Source: Bathymodiolus brooksi (Eukaryota; Mollusca; Bivalvia; Mytilida; Modiolidae). Taken from it: a stretch of DNA of 64,000 nucleotides. The translations under genes were made by a program, and so were the position numbers. How positions within the stretch are numbered: position 1 is the stretch's first letter; each line of letters begins with the position of its first letter. The stretch is from positions 108,651,005 to 108,715,004 of the forward strand of contig OY804575.1 in assembly GCA_963680875.1 (NCBI GenBank), read 5' to 3'. The notes under the pieces were generated by a model. That model had not been told where the DNA came from. It saw nothing but the letters and a program-made list of their open reading frames with translations, and did no database searches. Of this stretch, positions 44,538 to 56,200 are shown one piece after another.

Positions 44538-45600
44538 TCAACGATGTTCATCCCAAAACCAATCCCCTGAAACCCCTGAAGAACTCTGGTGTACCGATTT
44601 ACTGCATTTAACTCTACCTCGTTTTGCCTCACTGACATCCAACCATATTCTGGAACACATCAGGTTTACCACAATAACAAATAGATTCAATTTTCCTTGT
44701 ATATAATTTGATAACCTCAGTGTTTGATGATGTAGATTGTGGAAATGGGGAGAAATGGCCCTTCTCAAGACATGCAATTAGATGTGATCTCAGATATCTC
44801 TCAATGTAATGTGTGTGTTTTTTGTGTGTTGTATGTACCACTGTAACAAAACTCAACCAAGTTTGCCAAAGCATAAACCCCACAATCATAACCATTTGTC
44901 TGTTGTTGGACCTCGGGAAGTTTAATAAGCAAGTTCGTTTTCCCCTGTCCATAAATAGCCGACAGCTGAATCTCCAAAGATGGTGTAAGTGTGAAAGTTT
45001 TACTGTAACTGTCTAAAACATAAACTGTACCGTCCTTTTTATCCTGTAGCGATGTAACCCATTGTGATTTTCCTGTGTGTTGTATTTGTACTTGTCAATT
45101 ACCCATTTTCCACAATGTTTTAATATATCTTTGTCCATTTTTTGGAAATACGACACAATGGGTTTGGACCACTTACTCGTTAGCACTGTGTTCTTCTCTT
45201 TGTATTCTTCTTCACTATTGCACCTAAGTAATTCTTTAATGTTTGTCACATAAACTGCTATGTTGGTGTGGTCAGCTCCCATCTTTTGTAAATTGAACTT
45301 GAAGTCATTAATCAAATGGTTCCAGCACATAATAACGTCACAATTTGGAAAGTTCTTGTCAATAGCATTTACTAATCCAGTTTCTCGATCTGTCACAAAC
45401 GGAACAAATTTTCTATTTAATTTGGGAAAAACTGATGACACAAAGTCGAAAAATCTTGCCTGCACTTTTTCTTTCTTCCTTCCATGTATAAGAAAAGCTA
45501 CTGGCATAATTGGACTGTACTCAAATATGATGTTACGGAACACTAGAGGTGACACTTAAACATCTCCTAGTTTAAAAGTTGTATCATAAAAGGAGCAGTA
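44538..45600 (-). pseudogene. MULE transposase with Ulp1-like protease and PHD-like tail, broken
   Basis: On -, from about 45592: DTTFKLGDV (first catalytic Asp), a stop, then MSPLVFRNIIFEYSPIMPVA, FVTDRETGLVNAIDKNFPNC (second Asp) and MCWNHL, the MULE core order. After a frame change come WVTSLQDKKDGTVYVLDSYS, then QQQTNGYDCGVYALANLVEF, the Asp and Gln/Cys blocks of a C48 (Ulp1/SENP) peptidase; Gln replaces the usual His before WV. Further frames give CYCGKPDVFQNMVGC and GVSGDWFWDEHR, remnants of a PHD-type finger. The N-terminal part is replaced by a minisatellite. At least three frame breaks are present. Confidence 0.72.
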
Positions 45601-45825
45601 GGGTTAGAGACAGGAGCAGGAGGGTTAGAGACAGGAACAGGGTTAGAGACAAGAGCAGTAGGGTTAGTGACAGGAGCAGGGGGGTTAGAGACAGGAGCAC
45701 GGGGGTTAGTGACAGGAGCAGGGTTAGAGACAGGAGCAGGAGGGTTAGAGACAGGAACAGGGTTAAAGACAGGAGCAGTAGGGTTATAGACAGGAGCAGG
45801 AGGGTTAGAGACAGGAACATACTGA
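45595..45825. repeat. Minisatellite with 18/21-bp units
   Basis: The units GGGTTAGAGACAGGAGCAGG/A and a shorter GGGTTAGAGACAGGAACA alternate without order, about 11-12 copies. It truncates the MULE transposase. Unit lengths are multiples of 3, which explains the long open frames on both strands. Confidence 0.93.
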
Positions 45826-46322
45826 TTACTATCTATCAGTTAACAGTACTCACAACAAGCCATTAGCAGTCATATTCTTTTGTTCTGTTCATTTTTATGT
45901 TCTCTAGCTTTCTTTTAAGTTGTATTTTTATTGGGATACATTTTTCCAAACTTCTTTAGGTAAGTCTGTTTTCTTTTTCAACTTGTTCATTTCCAACATG
46001 CATTTCCAGTCGATCCAGGCCATATTATTTATAAAAATAAACATTAAAAAAAAAAATCTTTAAATATATGCTAATATCTATAACATTTCCACATTTGAAC
46101 TGAATCCATCGCATCATAACAAAGAGGACAATTTTCAGGTCAAATTATTTCCACCTAAAATTAACTTTTTTTATTTTTTTTTTAAATATTCGTTACATAT
46201 ATGCTAATGTATTTAAGATTTTCAAATTTGAACTCAATCCATTGGATAATAAAAAAAGATATAAGCCTTTATGTACTTTTCAGGACATTTCAGGTCAATT
46301 TTCAGGACATTTAGTGTAACCC

Positions 46323-48417
46323 ACATTAGGTGCGTAGGGAAGGCTAGAATAGAGGCACTAAAAGGGAAAATATTTAATTTAATGAAAATAACGAAAATCA
46401 CAAAGTGTACCCGAGTGCCTGTGGGTAAAACTGATATAAACCGGTTATAATGACCCTATATATTGTAAGATATGTAAAGAATACCATATAACTATACAAT
46501 ATGTAAAGAATATCATATAACTAATATTTGAGAAGCTTCTTTGTTTATTTTCAAACGAAGATAAGGGATTATTTTTTATACGGTGATCAGTTATACAGCG
46601 CTGTTCTTACACTGGTAATATTTTATAAAACGGAAACCAGTTTAAAGCAAAGGTAGACTACTTTTTAGACGTTGACAGAGATTGGATAGAGTGTAAGGAC
46701 CGACAACTCTGGGTAGAGATTGACTTACATAATACAAATTACAATACAGTCTATGTTAAAACTCCCGAAATTCATATATATCCTTCCTGGTCATGATGTA
46801 GTTCTTTCAAAAAAGATGAAAAACAAATAATATTGAAGTAAGTAATAAGTATTTATTAAGTTCATTTCTTGTTTATTTTATTCTAGTAAACGTGACTTAG
46901 TGAGTGCAATTGCACTATGCCGGTCAAAAGCCCACTACTGGCACTAGGGCTTGTGACGTTGTGTTGTATTGTTATTTAAATATGCCGACTATAAATAAAA
47001 CTTATCTTATCTTATCTTATTATTTTACCGTTACTGCTAATATTATTTACCTTGAAATGCAATATTCGTAGACGACAAAGATGGAAAATGTCAAAAAAAT
47101 TTACATCATAATAATATTCAATCCTTATTCAGTGGTCTGTTTTGTCTACCTATTAATTTTTACATCTAAGAAAAGTAGTCACTTAATCACAAATGCACAA
47201 AAAAGGAACCTGTTATGGTTACCTTTCCTTTTCTGAAGCCTGTGCCGTCGTATTTTGAGAAACCAGAGTTCATATTCTATTTTAGTATTTACCAAAACTG
47301 GCAAAAGTGGGAATGTAATACAGATGGTTTATGAAAAAGCATGTGTTGTATTTTATGCCACCAAATTGCAAAACTTCAATGGCAAATCGGTCAGTATGAA
47401 GTCTCCTGTTGCCTGACGAATCTGGTTAACTGGTCAGGCAAAAGGTATTCCTGAAGCGATAACAAGAGATATTTTTAGCATAATCGCTAACAATGTTTTA
47501 CCACTGCAGTGTTACAACTTTCTTCTTCTAGTAAACAAGTGTGGACACAGAAATGTGCTGTCCAAAAGGCAAGTGTGGATGTCAATATTTCATATTATTA
47601 ACTTTAAAAAAAAAAAATCATGGACACAGGGTCCTGGATTTTTTTTTAATAAAAAAACTAATCCTGGATTATTATTTTTGCTTAAAATCCGGTCCTGTGT
47701 TTTTATTTCAAATTTTCATCATAGCCCCCCTCCCCCTCCCAAGGGATATAAAATTGTATCATTAATAATAAATTAATAAATAATAAATTCAGATTTTCTA
47801 TTTAAAATAAATCTCATTTACAAAACCACTGATATTTGTTCAATTTTTAACACTGATTTAAGCTTTAGTCGCAACAAATTTTTATTTTTCTCTTTAAACT
47901 GTGGAAACATAAACATTTATTTAACTGTAAAATTCACAAATAAAATTCCCCCCCCCCCCCCCCTTTTTCCCTGTTTAAATCAATGATCAACAATATTCCA
48001 GAATCAAACAAATGAATAAATATAACAGATTTCTTTTTTATGCATCTTTTTACCATGCAGAGTCAGTGTGTTTTAAATCGGTCATCCAATCAGGACGCTC
48101 ATTATTCTTGTCCAAGATAAAAATACATTGCTAAAGTAAATTTACCTGTGGTTTCAGAGTAGAAGATTTTTAGAAATCGAACATAAAATTTCCCCACTTC
48201 AACTCGTAAATTTACATAGAAATCGGAGATATTTCGTCATAAAACTTCACACATGGTTTTGTCTATCATATTTCTTGAAGACAAACATAAAATTTTATTG
48301 CATTTATCAATATTTTATGAGTATCAACAGCTTTTTCAACACTGTATCTGTTTCTCGATACAGCCGCCCGATTACAGTGACCCGTTACCCAGATTAGCAG
48401 GTTCCAGCAGTTTTTTA
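46323..48417. other. Intergenic stretch with LINE tail
   Basis: No gene supported. At 46880-47030 a retroelement 3' tail reads GTGAGTGCAATTGCACTATG, ATGCCGACTATAAATAAAAC and then TTATC repeats. At about 47590-47710 a T/A-rich inverted pair (ACACAGGGTCCTGGATT / AATCCGGTCCTGTGT) is present. Poly-C runs occur at 47947-47963. Confidence 0.5.
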
Positions 48418-48446
48418 GTTCACCTGGACCAAAGGTCCAGGTGAAC
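48418..48446. repeat. Perfect 13-bp hairpin at array start
   Basis: GTTCACCTGGACC, AAA, then GGTCCAGGTGAAC: a perfect stem with a 3-nt loop, followed directly by the CACTTGGCGTCCGTCGTC head of the repeat family. The repeat-C blocks start with an analogous hairpin built on GCTCAC..TTGCC/AAA/GGCAA..GTGAGC. ACCAGGTGAAC recurs at about 52783, at the end of the array. Confidence 0.85.
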
Positions 48447-51400
48447 TATTGCCATCACTTGGCGTCCGTCGTCTGTCGTCTGTAGTCTGTCGTCTGTAAA
48501 CTTTTCACATTTCAAGCTTCTTCTCCGAAACCACTTGGCCGATTGGAAACGAACTTAGCAGGAATGTTCCTTGGATGGTCCTCTACAAAGTTACTGTTTT
48601 TCGTTCCAGTCGGATATTCAATATGGCTGCCAGGGCCAATAATATGCTCTGATTGGCTGAAATTTCAAAGATCTTCTTCTCCGAAACTAATGAACTGACT
48701 GAACCCAAACTGTAAAGGAATGATCATTGGAATGTCCTTTACCAAGTTACTGTTTTTTATGCCGATCGGAAATCCAAGATGGCCGCCATCGCAGGACATA
48801 GATTAACATTGGACCCTATGGGAAAATGTTCAAATGCCTTCTTCTCAGAAACTACAAATATGATTAAAGCCAAACTGTACATGAATGTTCATTGGATGGT
48901 CCTCTACAATCTTAAGGTTTTTTGTTCCGATATGAAATTCAAAATGGCGGCTACGGCAGAACTTAGTTTAACATTGGACCCTATGGGGAAAATGTTTCAA
49001 AATGCTTCTTCTCTGAAACCACTTGGACAGTTGAAACCAAACTGCCCAGGAATGATCATTGGAAGGTCCTCTACAAATTTTTTGTTTTTTATGCCGGTCG
49101 GAAATCCAAGATGGCCGCCACCGCAGGACATAGATTAACATTGGACCCTATGGGAAAATATTCAAATGCCTTCTACTCAGAAACTACAAATATGATTAAA
49201 GCCAAACTGTACATGAATGTTCATTAGATGGTCCTCTACAAACTTTACGTTTTTTGTTCCGGTATGAAATTCAAAATGGCGGCTACGGCAGGACTTAGTT
49301 TAACATTGAACCCTATGGGAAAAATGTTTCAAAACGCTTCTTCTCTGAAACCACTTGGATAATTGAAACCAAACTGCCTAGGAATGATCATTGGAAGGTC
49401 CTCTAGAAATTTTATGTTTTTTATGCCAATCGGAAATCCAAGATGGCCGCCACCACAATACATAGATTAACATTGGACCCTATGGGAAAATGTTCAAATG
49501 CCTTCTTCTCAGAAACTACAAATATGATTAAAGCCAAACTGTACATGAATGTTCATTGGATGGTCCTCTACAATCTTAAGGTTTTTTGTTCCGATATGAA
49601 ATTCAAAATGGCGGCTACGGCAGAACTTAGTTTAACATTGGACCCTATGGGAAAAATGTTTCAAAATGCTTCTTCTCTGAAACCACTTGGACAGTTGAAA
49701 CCAAACTGCCCAGGAATGATCATTGGAAGGTCCTCTACAAATTTTCCGTTTTTTATGCCGGTCGGAAATCCAAGATGGCCGCCACCGCAGGACATAGATT
49801 AACATTGGACCCTATGGGAAAATATTCAAATGCCTTCTACTCAGAAACTACAAATATGATTAAAGCCAAACTGTACATGAATGTTCATTAGATGGTCCTC
49901 TACAAACTTTACGTTTTTTGTTCTGGTATGAAATTCAAAATGGCGGCTACGGCAGAACTTAGTTTAACATTGGACCCTATGGGAAAAATGTTTCAAAACG
50001 CTTCTTCTCTGAAACCAAACTGCCTAGGAATGATCATTGGAAGGTCCTCTACAAATTTTATGTTTTTTATGCCGATCGGAAATCCAAGATGGCCACCACC
50101 GCAATACATAGATTAACATTGGACCCTATGGGAAAATGTTCAAATGCCTTCTACTCAGAAACTACAATTATGATTAAAGCCAAACTGTACATGAATGTTC
50201 ATTAGATGGTCCTCTACAAACTTTACGTTTTTTGTTCTGGTATGAAATTCAAAATGGCGGCTACGGCAGGACTTAGTTTAACATTGGACCCTATGGGAAA
50301 AATGTTTCAAAACGCTTCTTCTCTGAAACCACTTGGATAATTGAAACCAAACTGCCCAGGAATGATCATTGGAAGGTCCTCTACAAAGTTTCTGTTTTTT
50401 TATGCCGATCGGAAATTCAAGATGGCCGCCACTGCAGGACATAGATTAACATTGGACCCTATGGGAAAATGTTCAAATGCCTTCTTCTCAGAAACTACAA
50501 ATATGATTAAAGCCAAACTATACATGAATGTTCATTGGATGATTCTCTACAAACAATACGTTTTTTGTTCCGATATGAAATTCAAAATGGCGGCTACGGC
50601 AGGACTTAGTTTAACATTGGACCCTATGGGAAAAATGTTTCAAAATGCTTCATCTCTGAAACCACTTGGACAGTTGAAACCAAACTGCCCAGGAATGATT
50701 ATTGGAAGGTCCTCTACAAAGTTTCTGTTTTTTATGCCGGTCGGAAATCCAAGATGGCCACCACCGCAATACATAGTTTAACATTGGACCCTATGGGAAA
50801 AATGTTTCAAAACGCTTCTTCTCTGAAACCACTTGGATAATTGAAACCAAACTGCCCAGGAATGATCATTGGAAGGTCCTCTACAAGGTGTGTGTTTTTT
50901 ATGCCGATCTGAAATCCAAGATGGCCACCACCGCAGGACATAGATTAACATTGGACCCTATGGGAAAATGTTCAAATGCCTTCTTCTCAGAAACTACAAA
51001 TATGATTAAAGCCAAACTGTACATGAATGTTCATTGGATGGTCCTCTACAAACTTTGCGTTTTTTGTTCCGATATAAAATTCAAAATGGCGGCTACGGCA
51101 GGACTTAGTTTAACATTGGACCCTATGGGAAAAATGTTTCAAAACGCTTCTTCTCTGAAACCACTTGGATAATTGAAACCAAACTGCCCAGGAATGATCA
51201 TTGGAAGGTCCTCTACAAGGTGTGTGTTTTTTATGCCGATCGGAAATCCAAGATGGCCACCACCGCAGGACATAGATTAACATTGGACCCTATGGGAAAA
51301 TGTTCAAATGCCTTCTTCTCAGAAACTACAAATATGATTAAAGCCAAACTGTACAAGAATGTTCATTGGATGGTCCTCTACAAACTTTACGTTTTTTGTT

Positions 51401-52805
51401 CCGATATGAAATTCAAAATGGCGGCTACGGCAGGACTTAGTTTAACATTGGACCCTATGGGGGAAATGTTTGAAAACGCTTCTTCTCTGAAACCACTAGA
51501 ACAGTTGAAACCAAACTGCCCAGGAATGATCATTGGAAGGTCCTCTACAAATTTTATGTTTTTTATGCCGATCGGAAATCCAAGATGGCCGCCACCACAA
51601 TACATAGATTAACATTGGATCCTATGGGAAAATGTTCAAATGCCTTCTTCTCAGAAACTACAAATATTATTAAAGCCAAACTGTACATGAATGTTCATTG
51701 GATGGTCCTCTACAAACGTTAGGTTTTTTGTTCCGATATGAAATTCAAAATGGCGGCTACGGCAGGACTTAGTTTAACATTGGACCCTATGGGAAAAATG
51801 TTTCAAAACGCTTCTTCTCTGAAACCACTTGGACAATTGAATCCAAACTGCCCAGGAATGATCATTGGAAGGTCCTCTACAAAGTTTCTGTTTTTTTATG
51901 CCGATCGAAAATTCAAGATGGCCACCACCGCAGGACATAGATTAACATTGGACCCTATGGGAAAATGTTCAAATGCCTTCTTCTCAGAAACTACAAATAT
52001 GATTAAAGCCAAACTGTCCATATGTGTGTACATTGGATGGTCCTCTACAAACTTTACGTTTTTTGTTCCGATATGAAATTCAAAATGGCGGCTACAGCAG
52101 GACTTAGTTTAACATTGGACCCTATGGGAAAAATGTTTCAAAACGCTTCTTCTCTGAAACCACTTGGATAATTGAAACCAAACTGCCCAGGAATGATCAT
52201 TGGAAGGTCCTCTACAAGGTGTGTGTTTTTTATGCCGATCGGAAATCCAAGATGGCCACCACCGCAGGACATAGATTAACATTGGACCCTATGGGAAAAT
52301 GTTCAAATGCCTTCTTCTCAGAAACTACAAATATGATTAAAGCCAAACTGTACATGAATGTTCATTGAATGGTCCTCTACAAAATATACGTTTTTTATTC
52401 TGATATGAAATTCAAAATGGCGGCTACGGCAGGACTTAGTTTAACATTGGACCCTATGGGAAAAATGTTTCAAAATGCTTCTTCTCTGAAACCACTTGGA
52501 CAGTTGAAACCAAACTGCCCAGGAATGATCATTGGAAGGTCCTGTTTTTTATGCCGATCGGAAATCCAAGATGGCTGCCACCACAGGTCATAGTATTAAC
52601 ACAGAACCATATGGGGAAAATACAGAAATATATTCTTCTCTGAAGCTATTGCACTGATTGAACCTAAACTGTGCATCAATCATTGGAAGGTCCTTTACAA
52701 ACTTTGTGTTTTTTATGTTGATCGTAATTCCAAGATGACGCAGGACATAGTTTTTACATAGGACCAATTGGTTTTTTTTATTACCAGGTGAACGATACAG
52801 GCTCT
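48447..52805 (+). repeat. 332-bp dimeric tandem array (two 166-bp monomers)
   Basis: The marker CATAGATTAACATTGGACCC starts at 48797, 49129, 49461, 49793, 50107, 50440, 50939, 51271, 51603, 51936 and 52270, i.e. steps of 332-334 with one 314 and one 499. Each 332-bp unit consists of an A monomer (CATAGATTAACATTGG...) and a diverged B monomer (ACTTAGTTTAACATTGG...), each about 166 bp. Both contain ACATTGGACCCTATGGG, a CTTCTTCTC.GA block and AAATGGCGGC/AGATGGCCGC. At 50773 a B monomer follows B directly (499 = 332 + 167). The 119-146-codon frames through it come from the repeat and are not genes. Confidence 0.95.
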
Positions 52806-53264
52806 TGAGAGCCTCTGGTTTCTTAATAATGTTGTTTAACAATATTTTAAAATACATTTTTTTTGTACAGGAAAGAAAAGGAATTATGTTGCCACATTAT
52901 ATGAACTCTAAACAAATTACTTATTTAGTTATTATTTCTATGAGTATGACCATTCTTGAATGCAACTAAGTTTGTACCTGCAACTAGCTCTTGTGGTCCT
53001 CATATGATGTTTATTTGATAGGTGTGGACCTGTCAAAAAACATCATAAAGGACCATAAGAACTACAGTTCCACAGCTACCAAGTTTGCTTACAGGAAAGT
53101 GATATTTATCAGTTGAAGACCAAAATTGATATAAAATTTCAGATCATTGTGACTAAAGGAGTTGTTGGTTCCACTGCTGGGAACACAGAATGAGTGAGTG
53201 ATTGTTGTTTAACGCCAATATACAATTATACTATCTTTAAAACATAAATTGAATTAAATTTCAG

Positions 53265-56200
53265 ATTGATGGTTATATAGTAAAACAGACAACTAACTGT
53301 CATGGGATTTGGAACACAGCTACGGTTACTTTTGTGGAAAAACTTTACCTTAAGAAAAAGACAGAAGGTGAGATTAATGATAAATACTTGATAACACACT
53401 CACTGCTTGAATTAATATAAGACATTGTTGTCTAGACGACTAGATATAAATTACTTGTCAGTAAAAAAATAAAAGAATACTTTTTAGTTCAGCTAACCCA
53501 AAGTCATGTTAGCTGATGTCTCTGATGTTCCCACCAATCATCCAGCATGACTTCTGTTAGTATTAGATAGTTTGTTTGGGTAACATGTATGACTTCTGTT
53601 AGTATTAGATAGTTTGTTTGGGTAACATGTATGACTTCTGTTAGTATTAGATAGTTTGTTTGGGTAACATGTATGACTTCTGTTAGTATTAGATAGTTTG
53701 TTTGGGTAACATGTATGACTTCTGTTAGTATTAGATAGTTTGTTTGGGTAACATGTAATGGTCATTACTTTGCTTTCATATTGTTTATAAATTAAAATTA
53801 GCCTCCCACAACTGTTATATTTATGATGAAAAAAACATCTACACGAGCCAATAATGCTACATTTTTCTGCCTAATGAGCTGATATATGTATGCATTGCCA
53901 TATATATATGAACAGTGGTTCCATTTAAATGAAAGGTACAAAAACTCTATGTTATAACAGGGATACTTGCAATTGCAGCAATTTAATTTGATGAGTCTAG
54001 AAGACATTTCTGAAAATTTTGGTTATATTTTTTATAAAAGAATCTAAAATTTGAAATTTTTGGGGAGTCCCAACTGAAAATGGCGAGTCCAGATTCCAGA
54101 ACTCGTCTAGGTGATTTGCAAGGATCTCTGCTGTATGTTACAGTTTTTGCTGAAGCATCATGCATTTTGCTTAGTATTATCTGAAGGGAGCACTTGGTTT
54201 TATTTATGTTTGTTTTATTATTTTGTGATGTAATGTTAGGCACATTGATGAAAATTGATGGTATATGTATTTGTGATTACTTCACATGTTTATTGTGATA
54301 TTACTTCACATGTTTATTGTGATATTACTTCACATGTTCAGGGCTTCCAATATTTTTTCAAAACTACCAGTACTTCATTATTTACAGGCAATACTTTTTA
54401 TTAAATTTTGAACAATTTTCATGAATATCTTATGCAACACTCTTTAAAATCAGGAGGTACCAAAGACCATTTAGGCAGGTAAAAGTACCTGGTACCGCCC
54501 CTTATTGAAAGGCCTGCGATGTTTATTGTGATATTACTTCACATGTTTATTGTATCTTGTTGATAACTCTGTATCTGGATACAAAATGGACATACAAATG
54601 TATCAATTAAAATCAGAATGACAAAGAAAAAGGCTAAGAAGTAGTATTATATCAACCAAAAGTAAAGAATCACTGTCCAATTTCAGACTGGCAGTAGTGT
54701 CACACTCACTTGAAGAAATGTTCATCGTTCAAGTCTACTGTCACTGTTAGATGAAGAACAACAATAAAAACTAGTGTTGTTCTTTTTCTTTAATTTATTC
54801 CTATGTATCAAATGGATTTTGTCTCATTATCTAAAGAAAGTTTAAACGATGATGGTCCATTGCAATTCCATCAATAACCATAAAATGAACAACTATCTCT
54901 CACCTCAAATCATGGAACATAAAAAGGCAAAGACATATGTCTATAGAAATTTATTTCCTTGATTGGGGGCAGGCACAAAAGTGTGGCGGGATTAAAACAG
55001 ATAAAGTGATTACAACGCCCCTCTTGATTATTGAAACTCCACTAGTAATACAGATATAAACATGCATGTTAATTTCTAATTTCCACCCATATACCTTCAT
55101 ATGATATGTCTCTATCACCACTATCATGTGGTAGTCTCAATAGTCTGTAACTATCAGTATCACCTCTACCATTTGGTAGTCTGTGACTATCACCGTTATC
55201 ATTTGGTAGTCCATGACTATCACCACTATCATGTGGTAGTCGATCAGTGACTGTCACCACTATCGTATGGTACATTTTTGTAGTTAGATTTTCTTCTACC
55301 TTTGTAGTCACTACATTTCACCACTATCATGTGGTAGTCAATCAGTAACTATCACCACTATCATATGGCAGTTAGATTTTCTCCTATTTATATATAATCA
55401 GTGGCTATCACCACTATCACATGATACATTTTTGTAGTTACATTTTCTTATACCTTTAATTTGTAGACAATACCTTTCACGACTATCATAATTGTTAACT
55501 GATCAGTGACTATCACCTATGGTAGTATTATTTTATTCTACCAATATATATAGTTACTGTCTATTTATGGTTTATAAGTTCATCTCATGCTTGTTAGTTT
55601 TTGCATGTACGTGATGTTTATCAGTGACAATTCAACTTCTGTCTGTAAGGAGGTGCGTTCGATATAACCATATGTGATAAAGTTTATCAGTGACAATTCA
55701 ACTTCTGTCTGTAAGGAGGTATATACTCAATGCAATCACATGTGATAAAGTTTATCAGTGACAGTTCAACTCTTGTCTGGGGGGAGGTGCACTCAATACA
55801 AAATGTATTAAATTTATCAGTGACACTTCAAATCCTGTCTGTTATTGGGAGGTGCACTCAATACAAAATGTATTAAATTTATCAGTGACACTTCAAATCC
55901 TGTCTGTTATTGGGAGGTGCACTCAATACAAAATGTATTAAATTTATCAGTGACACTTCAAATCCTGTCTGTTATTGGGAGGTGCACTCAATACAAAATG
56001 TATTAAATTTATCAGTGACACTTCAAATCCTGTCTGCTATTGGGAGGTGTACTCAATACAACCACATTGATAAAGTCCATCAATGACTTGTAGAAGTTTC
56101 ATGTCCTCTAGATCAGGTTTCCTCTATTCATATTATATTATATTGACGACAAAGACATATCGGTACATGTACCGGGTAACTTTCTGAAGTATTGTTCACA

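Larger units (their letters stand above)
42989..46322 (-). mobile_element. MULE-type DNA transposon with repeat cargo
   Basis: The ends GGGTTACACTAATGTCCTGA (left) and TCAGGACATTTAGTGTAACC (right) belong to inverted repeats of about 200 bp that also share GACCTGAAATGTCCTG and ATTATCCAATGGATTGAGTT. The interior has a broken MULE transposase with Ulp1-like and PHD-like parts on -. It also holds a foldback element and a complete copy of the repeat that the Polinton used as target. No clear 8-9-bp duplication is seen at the edges. Confidence 0.8.

Noticed and set aside
44538..45600. SWIM zinc finger in the MULE protein
   Set aside because: Expected from other animal MULEs, but I could not find the CxC...HxC spacing in the readable frames.
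45579..45866. Arg/Asp-rich and Leu-rich frames on opposite strands
   Set aside because: Both are translations of the 18/21-bp minisatellite.
48779..52593. Series of 70-146-codon similar frames suggesting a tandem gene family
   Set aside because: They are phases of the 332-bp satellite-like array. The proteins break at each indel and no splice or start signals are conserved.
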